Of a DNA stretch of 64,000 bases, positions 17,947 through 25,760 are shown piece by piece (within the stretch, counting starts at the first letter, position 1; the number at the start of each line of letters is the position of its first letter). This DNA is from Nocardia sp. NBC_01730. GTDB taxonomy: Bacteria > Actinomycetota > Actinomycetes > Mycobacteriales > Mycobacteriaceae. The DNA lies in assembly GCF_035920445.1 (NCBI RefSeq), contig NZ_CP109162.1, positions 7,688,001-7,752,000 on the forward strand. Direction: 5' to 3'. The notes beneath the pieces were generated by a model. It was not told the DNA's origin, did no database searches, and saw nothing but the letters and a program-made list of their open reading frames with translations. Both the position numbers and the translations under genes were made by a program.

Positions 17947-20484
17947 ATGTCTCTGGTTCAGGCACGTGGCGGCGTGCTGCCTGCATCCACCAGTGAATTC
18001 ATCGGCCGGGAAACGGAATTGGACCGGTTGGGCGCGTTGCTGGACGGTGACGCGCGCCTGGTCACTTTGGTCGGCCCCGGTGGGATCGGCAAGACGCGAT
18101 TGGCGGCGGAGGGGCTACGCCGCGGCGCACGTGCCAGGCGCAGGCCGATCTACTGGGCTCGGCTGGCCGAGTTGGAGCCCGACAGCACGGCCACCGCGCA
18201 GGATGTGATGCAGTCGGCGGTGCGCACGGATCTCGAGTCCCGGCCGACCCGTGGCGCGCTGGTACGCACGTTCAGCAGCGGTAACCGTTCCGCCGACCGC
18301 GCTGTGCTGGTGCTGGACAACTGCGAGCATCTGCTCGGCGCCGTCGCCGCGATGATCGCCGATCTGCGCGAGGCCGCGCCGGGGCTGACCATCCTGGCCA
18401 CCAGCCGGGAGCCGATCGGCTGGGTCGACGAGTACATCCTGGCCGTGCCCCCGCTGTCCCCGCCCCAATCCCTCGCTTTGTTCCGCCAACAGGCCCAACT
18501 CATCGGGCGGGCGATCCCCGACGCCCGCGAGCAGGTTGCCGTCGCCGCGCGGATCTGCCGCCGGGTCGATCACAACCCGCTGTTCATCCGGCTGGCGGCG
18601 GCGCGCCTACGGCATCAGCCGCCGGTCATGGTGTTGCGTGAGCTGACCGGCGACGCCGATGACAAGCGTCTGCACTGGACGCACGGGGCACGCGCGGGCG
18701 CCGAGGAGCGCCACCGTGGCGTGTACGACGTCGTCGCCTGGTCCTTCGCACTGTGCAGCGCGCAAGAGCAGCTGCTGCTCGAGCGGCTCTCGGTCTTCGC
18801 GGCGGGCTACGAGACCCACGACGAGTCTCTGCGCGGCGGCATCGAGCTCGACGCCGCGATCGCGGTGTGTGCGGACGATGCCCTGCCCGAGGGGGAGATC
18901 GAACACCTACTGGAACGGCTGATCGAACAATCGCTGGTGTCGGCGCATCTCACCGCGCAAACGGTCAGTTGGTACCTGGTGGAAAGCGTCCGTGTCTTCG
19001 CCCGAGACCGGCTACGCCACCGCGACCGCGGCGAGTCCGACCGTCTCGCCGCCCGGCATCGTCGGTACTTCCGGGACAGGGTTGTCGCCACACAGGCCAT
19101 GTGGCTCGGCCCGCAGGACGGGGCGTGGCTGGAGTGGGCGCGGTCGGCATGGAACGACATCGTGCTCGGCATCGAATCCGGCCTCGCCGATCCCGCGGAG
19201 GCCGTCGTCGCGCTGGAGACTGCCACCGTCCTGCTGTCGATGAAAGTTCCGTTCGTGAAATCCGGTGCCGGCGCGCTCACCCGGCTGACCGAACGCGCGC
19301 TGGAGGCCACCAAGGGGTCCGGGCTCGGTCCCGCCGGCCTTGGTGAGCTGGCGACCGCCCTGCTGGGCTGGATCGCGCTCTGGCAGGGGCGGCCCGATCA
19401 CATCCCGCAGCTGCTCGCGGGCTGTGTCGCTCTCCCGGGGCCGCAGGATGCGTGCACCGGTCCGCGCTCCACCGACGTCGATTTCGGGCTGCCCGCTCCG
19501 GTTGAATGGATGTGGGGACTCGAGCTGATGCTGGTGCGCGGCGATCCGCGCGCGATCACGGTGCTCACCCGCGCTCGGCGCAAGTTCACCGAGCTCGGCG
19601 ACCGCATAGGCGCCGAGCGCAGCGACGTGTTCGTGGCGTTCTGCTCCGCCCTCGTGGGCGACCGGCAGGAGGCGCTGGACAATACCGCGCGGTTCCTGGA
19701 GCGCTCGGTATCGTCGGGCTCGACGCTGTCGACGGCGTGGGCCGAGATCGCGCGCGCGGTGGCGCTGGCCAAGCACGGGTCCGCGGCCGAGGCGCTGGCG
19801 ATGACCAACGGCGTGCTCACCCGCCACCGAGGTGAGCGGGACACCTGGACGGCGAGCTGGGCGGTCGGCGCGCACATCGTCGCCCTCGCCCAGGTCCTCC
19901 TCGAAGACCTGGCCTCCGGCGGCGATCCCGCCACCGCGAGTGCGTCGGCCACTGAAATTGCCTATCTGGTAGGGAGTTTCAAGACGCGTCAGCGTTCGAT
20001 GGGGATCGCGATCGACCAGGTTCCGCTGATCGCCGCCGAAATCCGCAGCGCTGCCGAGGTTTCTCGCGCGTTGCTGGGTGACCGGACGTACGCGGCGGCT
20101 GAGCGGCGGACCCGACTGCGGCCGGAGCTGGACGAGTTGTGGTGGACAGCGACCGATTCGGCGTCCACCCCCCGGCGACCAGTCCGGCCCTCCGATACCC
20201 GCCCGACATCGCAGCGGCCCACGTCCCGCTGGAGCGAGTTGTCCAAGGCCGAACGTGACGTCGCCGTCTTCGCGGCCGCGGGCTGGCCCAACAGTGCGAT
20301 CGCGTCCCGGCGGCACAGCTCCATCCGGACGGTCGACGCTCAGGTCGCCGCCATCCGGCAGAAGCTGATGATCTCCTCCCGCGCCGATATCGTGGGCCAC
20401 ATTCCCGACGAGCTCGTCGATCGCGTCCGGTACGAATCTGAACGAGGACCCCGCCGTGCCGGCAAGGGAACGCGCAGTCGATAG
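17947..20484 (+). CDS. AAA-ATPase LuxR-type regulator (LAL-like), copy 1
   Basis: Large signal-transduction regulator of 845 residues. Walker A is GPGGIGKTRL (about 43-52), Walker B is AVLVLDNCEHLL, and TSREPIGWVDE matches the sensor region of STAND ATPases. A long helical middle region follows. The LuxR-type HTH is at the C-terminus (LSKAERDVAVFAAAGWPNSAI, then RTVDAQVAAIRQKL). STAND regulators oligomerise on binding a ligand plus ATP and then act on DNA; the ligand is unknown. A paralogue of the same design follows after 41 bp. LuxR-type domains usually bind dyads of about 20 bp, so the recurring palindrome in this region is a reasonable candidate target, but neither regulator gene carries a copy in front of it. 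Confidence 0.88.
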   Translation: MSLVQARGGVLPASTSEFIGRETELDRLGALLDGDARLVTLVGPGGIGKTRLAAEGLRRGARARRRPIYWARLAELEPDSTATAQDVMQSAVRTDLESRPTRGALVRTFSSGNRSADRAVLVLDNCEHLLGAVAAMIADLREAAPGLTILATSREPIGWVDEYILAVPPLSPPQSLALFRQQAQLIGRAIPDAREQVAVAARICRRVDHNPLFIRLAAARLRHQPPVMVLRELTGDADDKRLHWTHGARAGAEERHRGVYDVVAWSFALCSAQEQLLLERLSVFAAGYETHDESLRGGIELDAAIAVCADDALPEGEIEHLLERLIEQSLVSAHLTAQTVSWYLVESVRVFARDRLRHRDRGESDRLAARHRRYFRDRVVATQAMWLGPQDGAWLEWARSAWNDIVLGIESGLADPAEAVVALETATVLLSMKVPFVKSGAGALTRLTERALEATKGSGLGPAGLGELATALLGWIALWQGRPDHIPQLLAGCVALPGPQDACTGPRSTDVDFGLPAPVEWMWGLELMLVRGDPRAITVLTRARRKFTELGDRIGAERSDVFVAFCSALVGDRQEALDNTARFLERSVSSGSTLSTAWAEIARAVALAKHGSAAEALAMTNGVLTRHRGERDTWTASWAVGAHIVALAQVLLEDLASGGDPATASASATEIAYLVGSFKTRQRSMGIAIDQVPLIAAEIRSAAEVSRALLGDRTYAAAERRTRLRPELDELWWTATDSASTPRRPVRPSDTRPTSQRPTSRWSELSKAERDVAVFAAAGWPNSAIASRRHSSIRTVDAQVAAIRQKLMISSRADIVGHIPDELVDRVRYESERGPRRAGKGTRSR

Positions 20485-20525
20485 GCTGCTCCGACCGATG
20501 GTTATTGATCGATAGGTGCACCTGC

Positions 20526-23072
20526 ATGTCGGAACTGAACCGCGGCGGTGGTGACGGCCCCGCCGCGCCCAGTGAGTTCGTGGGCAGGCACGCCGAGCTG
20601 CGGCAGGTCGACGTGCTGCTGGGGTCGCCGAATGCCCGGCTGATCACCCTGGTCGGACCGGGTGGCATCGGCAAGACGACGCTGGCGGCCGAGGCTGTGC
20701 GCCGGTACCGGGACGCGGCGCGGCACACGGTCTACTGGACACGGCTTGCCCGCCTGGCGCCCGGCGCGGAGACCGGAGCGGTTGCCGAGGAGGTGGTGCA
20801 GTCGGTCGCGAAGGGCGGCATCGCGGGCCGGTCCGCCTGGGACGCCCTCGTGGACACTTTCAGCGGTGGTGACGCGGGCGAAACCCACCGGACGATCCTG
20901 GTGCTGGACAACTGTGAGCACGTGCTCGACGGGGTGGCGCCGCTGATCGTGGGCCTGCTGGAAGTGGTGCCCGAACTGACCGTTGTCGCGACCAGCAGGG
21001 AACCGGTCGGCTGGATCGACGAGCACCTGGTGGCCGTGCCGCCGCTGTCAAGCGATCACGCCCTCGCGCTGTTCCGGCGGCGCGCCCAACTCACCGGACG
21101 GCCTATTCCGGAGGAGCCGGGACAACTTGCCATCGCCGCGCGGATCTGCGGGCATGTGGACAACAACCCGCTGTTCATCCGGCTGGCGGCAGCCCGCCTG
21201 CTGCACCGGCCGCCCGCGATCGTGCTGCGCGAACTGTCCGGCGATACCGACGACCGGCGTATGCAGTGGTCCCACGGCGCCAGGGGTGGAGTCGGAGAAC
21301 GCCACCGCAGCGTCCGCGACGTGATCGCCTGGTCCTACGGTCTGTGTACCGACCGCGAACAGCTGCTGCTGGACCGGATGTCGGTGTTCGCTACCGGATT
21401 CGACACCGACAGCGACGAAACCCCTTCCGGCGGAGCGGACTCCGATGCCATCGCGGCGGTGTGCGCGGACCCGGCGTTGCCGGAGCAGGACATCGATCGT
21501 TTGTTGGAGCGTCTGGTCGAACGGTCGCTGCTCTCCGTGCACATCACGGCGGTCACGGTCCGGTACTACCTGCTCGAGAGCGTCCGGGTGTTCGTGCGAG
21601 ACCGGCTGTCGGTCCGCGGCGACGACCTGGACGAGGTGCGCCTGTTGGCCCGGCACCGGCGCTACTACCGGGACCGGGTCGCCGCGGGCCCTGCCACCTG
21701 GTACGGCCCACGAGAACAGGGCTGGCTCGACTGGGCGCGCGCGGCGTGGGACAACATCCTGATTGCCATCGAGACCAGTCTCGCCGACCCCGAGGAGGCC
21801 GTCGTCGGCCTGGAGACCGCTACGACGCTGATGGCGCTGCGTGTCCCGTTCATTACCGGATCCAACCGTGCCATCACCGGTCTCACCGAACAGGCCCTCG
21901 AAGCCACCCGGTTCGTCGACCCGCCGCCGACCCGGCTGCGGATCAACGCGACAGCGCTGGTCGGATGGATCGCCATCTGGCAGGGCAGACACGTATACAC
22001 TGCGCAGCTGCTGGACGAATGCGCCGCGGAGTGCCTGTCCGACCCGGATCTGCGCCGCCGCTGGCGCGAGAGCACCGCCGTCGACATCGGCTTGCCCGCC
22101 GCGGTCGAGTTCACCTGGGGCCTCGAGCTGTTGCTCGTCCACCTCGACCTGCGGGCGGTCGACGTCTTGGCGAGGGCACGAAGGAAGTTCGCCGCCGCCG
22201 GCGATCGGGCGGGAGAGCAGCGCAGCGAGTTGTTCGAGGCGCTCACCTGCGCGAACCTCGGTGACGCCGACTTGGCGCTCAATGTCGCGCGCGGTCACTT
22301 GGACCGGGCTGTCGCCTCCGACGCGGGTTGGGCGATCTCCTGGGCGGAGCTTGCCTGGATGATCGCGGTGTCCAGACACGGTGACCCACACGAGGCGGTG
22401 AAGCTCGGACAGTCGACTCTGGAGCGGGTGCTGACGACCGGGGACACCTGGACAGCGGGCTGGGTTGCCCACTTCATCACGATGGCGCTGACCTATATTC
22501 TGTCCGCCCGGATCGCCGCCGGCGACGCCGGCCGGGCCGCATTGACCGCCGCAGCCACCCGAATCGCCCATCTCCAGGGTGGAATCGCCACGCTGCACCG
22601 TTCGATGGGCATCGTCGCGGACCGGGTGACACTGGTAGCGCGCGGTACTGCCCATGCCATCGAGGTCGCGACCTCGGTCATCGGCGCGGAGACCTATACG
22701 GCCGCGGCCGGTCGCGGTGCCCGCTTGCGGCCGGAACATGATGAGCTGCAACGGTTTCTACTCGGCAGGCTCGCCATCGACCAGGTGCCGCGCCCGCGCC
22801 CGCAGGTCAGGGCGACCGCCTCGCGCTGGCACGAGTTGACGCCCGCGGAACGCGAGGTCGCGGTGCTCGCCGCCGCGGGCTGGGCAAACAGCGCCATCGC
22901 CGCGCGCAGGGGTAGTTCGATTCGGACGGTCGACGCCCAGGTCGCAGCCGTCCGCAGGAAGTTGATGGCGGCCACCAGGGCCGACATCACCTGGCATGTA
23001 CCGGATCACCTCGAGGAGCGGCTACGGCTCGAATCCGAGCAGCGGGCGATGCGAACGCAGCTGCGCCCGTAA
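20526..23072 (+). CDS. AAA-ATPase LuxR-type regulator (LAL-like), copy 2
   Basis: Paralogue of the preceding gene, 848 residues, alignable end to end: GPGGIGKTTL, ILVLDNCEHVLDG, TSREPVGWIDEH, GHVDNNPLFIRLAAARLL, and C-terminal LTPAEREVAVLAAAGWANSAIA followed by RTVDAQVAAVRRKL. The open frame begins at TTG 20505, but ATG 20526 has AGGTG eleven bases upstream and is preferred. Copies 1 and 2 are close in length and order, so this is a tandem duplication that has since diverged. The stop codon lies inside a 46-bp perfect palindrome. It is probably co-transcribed with copy 1. Confidence 0.88.
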   Translation: MSELNRGGGDGPAAPSEFVGRHAELRQVDVLLGSPNARLITLVGPGGIGKTTLAAEAVRRYRDAARHTVYWTRLARLAPGAETGAVAEEVVQSVAKGGIAGRSAWDALVDTFSGGDAGETHRTILVLDNCEHVLDGVAPLIVGLLEVVPELTVVATSREPVGWIDEHLVAVPPLSSDHALALFRRRAQLTGRPIPEEPGQLAIAARICGHVDNNPLFIRLAAARLLHRPPAIVLRELSGDTDDRRMQWSHGARGGVGERHRSVRDVIAWSYGLCTDREQLLLDRMSVFATGFDTDSDETPSGGADSDAIAAVCADPALPEQDIDRLLERLVERSLLSVHITAVTVRYYLLESVRVFVRDRLSVRGDDLDEVRLLARHRRYYRDRVAAGPATWYGPREQGWLDWARAAWDNILIAIETSLADPEEAVVGLETATTLMALRVPFITGSNRAITGLTEQALEATRFVDPPPTRLRINATALVGWIAIWQGRHVYTAQLLDECAAECLSDPDLRRRWRESTAVDIGLPAAVEFTWGLELLLVHLDLRAVDVLARARRKFAAAGDRAGEQRSELFEALTCANLGDADLALNVARGHLDRAVASDAGWAISWAELAWMIAVSRHGDPHEAVKLGQSTLERVLTTGDTWTAGWVAHFITMALTYILSARIAAGDAGRAALTAAATRIAHLQGGIATLHRSMGIVADRVTLVARGTAHAIEVATSVIGAETYTAAAGRGARLRPEHDELQRFLLGRLAIDQVPRPRPQVRATASRWHELTPAEREVAVLAAAGWANSAIAARRGSSIRTVDAQVAAVRRKLMAATRADITWHVPDHLEERLRLESEQRAMRTQLRP

Positions 23073-23101
23073 CCGTCGCGACGGTTACGGGCGCAGCTGC
23101 G
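23056..23101. terminator. 46-bp perfect palindrome between convergent genes
   Basis: Arms 23056-23078 and 23079-23101 are perfect reverse complements (left arm starts CGCAGCTGCGCCCGTAACCG). It includes the stop codon of the second LuxR-type regulator and ends 12 bp before the stop of the convergent secreted-protein gene. Most likely a bidirectional terminator. Confidence 0.7.
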
Positions 23102-23113
23102 GTTCGATTCCGG

Positions 23114-23659
23114 TCAGGTCAGTGAGCCGTCGTAGCAGAGGCTCGCCGACCGCCAGGACTTCTGCGGCGCGGAGCCCGGGTCGAAGGCCCACTGGTCGAT
23201 CGGCCCGGCGGCCTTCCAGAACAGCCCGCCCCGTCCGTCCGCGACCACCTGATACACGTCCTCGGAGCCCTCGATGAGCTGGCTTCCGACGCAGTAGTCG
23301 TTGTACTCCGTGCCGAACTGGCGTGCACCCGCGCTGAACAGGCCGGCGGGGTTGGTGTACGCGCCTGGGTTGGGGACGGTGCTCCGCTGCCCCGCCGCGT
23401 TCCCGCGGTGCCAGTACGGAGCGCCGAACTGATCGGTTCCGCAGGAGAAGCTCGAGCCGCCCGCGACGACCGTGTCGCCCTGACCGTGGGCGCCGCCCGC
23501 CCAGAGACAGGCAGCACCCTCGGCCTCTGCGGTGCCCGCGCCGAGGCTGAGGCCGCCCACCGCCATCGCGGCCGACGCCAGCAGCATGAGCGTGCGCGCC
23601 GTGGTGGAGCGCTTCTCGGTACCCGCGGACGTGGCGCGCAGCCCTCTGATTGTGATCAT
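23114..23659 (-). CDS. secreted protein of unknown function
   Basis: A 181-residue protein with a Sec-type signal peptide: arginines, then LMLLASAAMAVGGLSLGAG, probable cleavage after TAEAEG. The mature part is rich in Gly, Ser and aromatic residues and has four cysteines (CLWAGG, SFSCGTD, DYCVGS, SLCYDG), probably two disulfides. Repeated Trp/Tyr motifs (APYWHRG, GLFWKAAG, PIDQWAFD) suggest a compact beta domain. I do not recognise the family. ATG 23659 is preceded by AAAGAGAAAC. The perfect copy of the recurring palindrome lies 77-96 bp upstream. Confidence 0.75.
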   Translation of the reverse strand: MITIRGLRATSAGTEKRSTTARTLMLLASAAMAVGGLSLGAGTAEAEGAACLWAGGAHGQGDTVVAGGSSFSCGTDQFGAPYWHRGNAAGQRSTVPNPGAYTNPAGLFSAGARQFGTEYNDYCVGSQLIEGSEDVYQVVADGRGGLFWKAAGPIDQWAFDPGSAPQKSWRSASLCYDGSLT

Positions 23660-23732
23660 CGGTGTTTCTCTTTCGTGCTAGAGCTTGGTCCGGTGGATAT
23701 CGATCGGACCTGGGGATCTTGTTGCTTCAGGT

Positions 23733-23758
23733 AATGTGCCGCTATATAGCGGCACATT
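23733..23758. promoter_or_regulatory. palindromic site 4 (perfect copy, upstream of secreted protein)
   Basis: The core GTGCCGCTATATAGCGGCAC (23736-23755) is a perfect dyad. Adding AAT and ATT on either side makes 26 bp of perfect symmetry. It is the best copy of the five. It lies in the gap between two minus-strand genes, 74 bp upstream of the start at 23659. Confidence 0.75.
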
Positions 23759-23831
23759 TAATGGGGAAAGTTCGATGAGGGGACGGTTCGAGGCGACGCA
23801 CCCGCCGCGGGGGAGTGCGTCGACCGCGAGG

Positions 23832-24197
23832 TCACTGGCACCAGCTGGCCTGCGGGCGGCACACGGTGTAGCCGCTGCCGTCCGGCCGCTGCACCTGCGA
23901 CCAGCTCGAGCTGCCGTTGTCACCCGTGCCGGTCTGGCTCGGCGCGGGCTGGCTCTGGCGCTGGTAGTACTCGCGCAGGGCGTTGTTGTGCTCGTTTTCC
24001 CGCAGCGGGCTGCGGTCCCGGTGGTGGTAGCCCCTGGGATCGATGTGGTGCCAGCCGGTGGTGTCGCCCGAGCCGTTGCGGGGATCGGAGGGGCCCCCGT
24101 GCGGCTCGGCGGCGGCGAGGCCAGCGCCGCCCGCTGTGATGGCGCCGATGATCGCGGCACAGGTGAGCAGTCGCCGGGCGGCGGTGTTGGTGGTCAT
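23832..24197 (-). CDS. small secreted protein
   Basis: A 121-residue protein with a signal peptide (RRLLTCAAIIGAITAGGAGLAAAEP). The mature part is hydrophilic, rich in His, Arg, Gln and Ser (TTGWHHIDPRGYHHRDRS), and ends with two cysteines (VCRPQASWCQ). ATG 24197 has GGAG ten bases upstream. The start overlaps the stop of the upstream minus-strand ORF by 4 bp, so the two form an operon. No family recognised. A His-rich, intrinsically disordered secreted protein might bind metal, but nothing proves it. Confidence 0.65.
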   Translation of the reverse strand: MTTNTAARRLLTCAAIIGAITAGGAGLAAAEPHGGPSDPRNGSGDTTGWHHIDPRGYHHRDRSPLRENEHNNALREYYQRQSQPAPSQTGTGDNGSSSWSQVQRPDGSGYTVCRPQASWCQ

Positions 24198-24574
24198 CGT
24201 AAGTCTCCGTTCGGATTTGAGCTGTGGTCGGCGGTGCCGCTCGCGGATCGGTCGACCCGGCGAGCGTCGGTGGTCGGAGCAGCCGCCGAAGAATGGGGTG
24301 GGGAAGGGGTCCGGGCGGCAGCCGTCGCGGTCGTCGTCGCGGTCGCGGTGCGGTGCCGGTCGTCACGGTCCCGGTCGTTGTGGAGTGCGAAGCCCGGCCT
24401 GTCGTTTCCATGGCGGCCCGGGCGTTCGGGGCTCGATGCCGCGACGGTGGCGTCGGGCTCGGCCAGCGCTTCGGTCGGCGTCGGGGTTTCCGGCGTGGCC
24501 GCTATCGCGCTCACGATCAGCGGGCGGACGAGCCAGGTCTGTGTCCGTCGCTGTGGTGGCGTGATCCCGGTCAT
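24194..24574 (-). CDS. hypothetical Thr/Ala/Arg/Asp-rich protein, first gene of small operon
   Basis: A 126-residue ORF from ATG 24574 (or GTG 24598). A short basic-hydrophobic N-terminus (RRTQTWLVRPLIVSAIAATP) could be a signal or anchor. The remainder is low complexity (HNDRDRDDRHRTATATTTATAAARTPSP). Support for coding: 4-bp ATGA overlap with the following secreted-protein gene, and palindromic site 5 about 80 bp upstream. Against: composition could arise from GC-rich noncoding DNA. No family recognised. Confidence 0.45.
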   Translation of the reverse strand: MTGITPPQRRTQTWLVRPLIVSAIAATPETPTPTEALAEPDATVAASSPERPGRHGNDRPGFALHNDRDRDDRHRTATATTTATAAARTPSPPHSSAAAPTTDARRVDRSASGTADHSSNPNGDLR

Positions 24575-24652
24575 TGTCGAAGTCCGTTCTCTCGTCACCT
24601 CGGGGCTCGGGGAGCGGGCCGGTGTGGCCCGCTCGATCGCTCCCCATCTATC

Positions 24653-24672
24653 GTGCCGTTGGATAACGTCAC
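24653..24672. promoter_or_regulatory. palindromic site 5 (degenerate copy)
   Basis: GTGCCGTTGGATAACGTCAC followed by ATT. The outer arms match the other four sites; the right arm has GTC where the others have GGT or GGC. It lies upstream of the minus-strand small-protein operon. It is the weakest of the five. Confidence 0.5.
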
Positions 24673-25006
24673 ATTAACTGACGGGTCGATAGTTGTCGAG
24701 GGGTTTTCTCAGGAATGGGAAGCCTCAATGGCGGGCTGTTTGCCCGTCGGTGCGACTACCTGCGGCGATTCCGGCCTTTTTTGGGCAGAGTTCGCTTGCG
24801 GTTTCATTAGAAATACGGCCGATCGACCGTATTGTTTGGGGTGTGGTCGACGTCAGCGAAACCGCGGGTGCGAAGTTGGGCGGGTCAGCGGGGTGCCGTG
24901 TGCGGCGATGGCACAGGGCATGGCAGGTAGCGTCCGTAGGAGGTGCAGGCGCCTCGGCCGCGGCCCGAACTCGACGGGCAGGCGGGGCGTCGCGCAAAGC
25001 GCCCGA
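24673..25006. other. 334-bp gap without a gene; holds a 22-bp palindrome
   Basis: No convincing ORF on either strand. At 24812-24833 there is a near-perfect 22-bp dyad (arms AATACGG and CCGTATT around a centred CGATCG; 10 of 11 pairs match). Its minus strand contains ATACGGTCGATCG, which recurs at 25650-25662 at the start of the neighbouring TetR gene, so it may be a second operator for that regulator. Confidence 0.5.
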
Positions 25007-25669
25007 TCACGACGGTCGCAGAAATCCATCGATGCTGCGGCGGGCGCGATCGGCGGCCTCGACGTCGGCGATCCGCAGGGCGGTGTTGGTCGCGCAGAGC
25101 ACGGCGTCGATCTGGAACGCGACCAGATCCGTGTCCAGCGCGGCGATCTCACCGGCCGACACTGCGAAGCGCAGTTCGCGTTCCAGCAGGCCGACCCATT
25201 CTCGCTGGTCGCGAAACAGGGCGTCGCGGACCGGGCCCGGCTTGCTGTCGTACTCGGCCATGGTCGCGACCCGGAAGCATCCGCCCGCGAACAACGGCGT
25301 CTCGGCGTAGACCATCCAGTGCCCGACCAGCGCCCGCAGCCGGGCGACGCCGTGCGCCGCGGGCCGCGCCGGTTCGACGACTGCCTCGACGAACCGGTCG
25401 CGTGCGTAGTCGACGGCGGCCAGCTGCAGCGCCTCCTTGGTGCGGAAAAGGGTCTGGATCCCCGCCTTGCTGAGCCCGGTATCGGTGGCGAGCCTGCCGA
25501 AGCTCAGGCCGGCCAATCCGTCCATCGAGGCGATGTCGACCGCCTGTCGCAGTACCGTCGCTCGCGTCTTCGCGCCACGCAGTAGGCGCTTGTCGGTGAT
25601 CTCGTCGGTGCGCCGCAAGGAGCGGAGTTGGGGGTCCTGGCCGCCTTCCATACGGTCGATCGTACTCAT
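25007..25669 (-). CDS. TetR-family transcriptional regulator
   Basis: A 220-residue regulator. The HTH lies at about 35-80 (VLRQAVDIASMDGLAGLSFGRLATDTGLSKAGI, then LFRTKEALQLAAVDYARD). The ligand domain contains ETPLFAGGCFRVATMAEYDSKPG, a stretch seen in the TetR_C subgroup that precedes oxidoreductase genes. ATG 25669 has no good ribosome site; the internal ATG 25651 is an alternative, and a 13-bp sequence shared with the palindrome at 24812 lies between the two starts, so it may be the operator. Target genes unknown; the neighbours downstream are an empty region and secreted proteins. Confidence 0.85.
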   Translation of the reverse strand: MSTIDRMEGGQDPQLRSLRRTDEITDKRLLRGAKTRATVLRQAVDIASMDGLAGLSFGRLATDTGLSKAGIQTLFRTKEALQLAAVDYARDRFVEAVVEPARPAAHGVARLRALVGHWMVYAETPLFAGGCFRVATMAEYDSKPGPVRDALFRDQREWVGLLERELRFAVSAGEIAALDTDLVAFQIDAVLCATNTALRIADVEAADRARRSIDGFLRPS

Positions 25670-25760
25670 GTATATCTCGGATCGAACTCAACCGAGAGAG
25701 CTGACCGGCCGCCCGGCGGCGCACCACGCCGAGAACCGAGCGCCGCCGCATGGGCGACCT

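Noticed and set aside
21048..22751. 567-codon minus-strand ORF opposite the second LuxR-type regulator
   Set aside because: Gln/Arg/Gly/Asp-rich shadow; the plus strand carries Walker and LuxR HTH motifs.
24224..25585. 453-codon plus-strand ORF across the small-protein operon and TetR gene
   Set aside because: Crosses a clear TetR gene on the other strand; Arg/Gly-rich without domains; only long because stop codons are rare at this GC.
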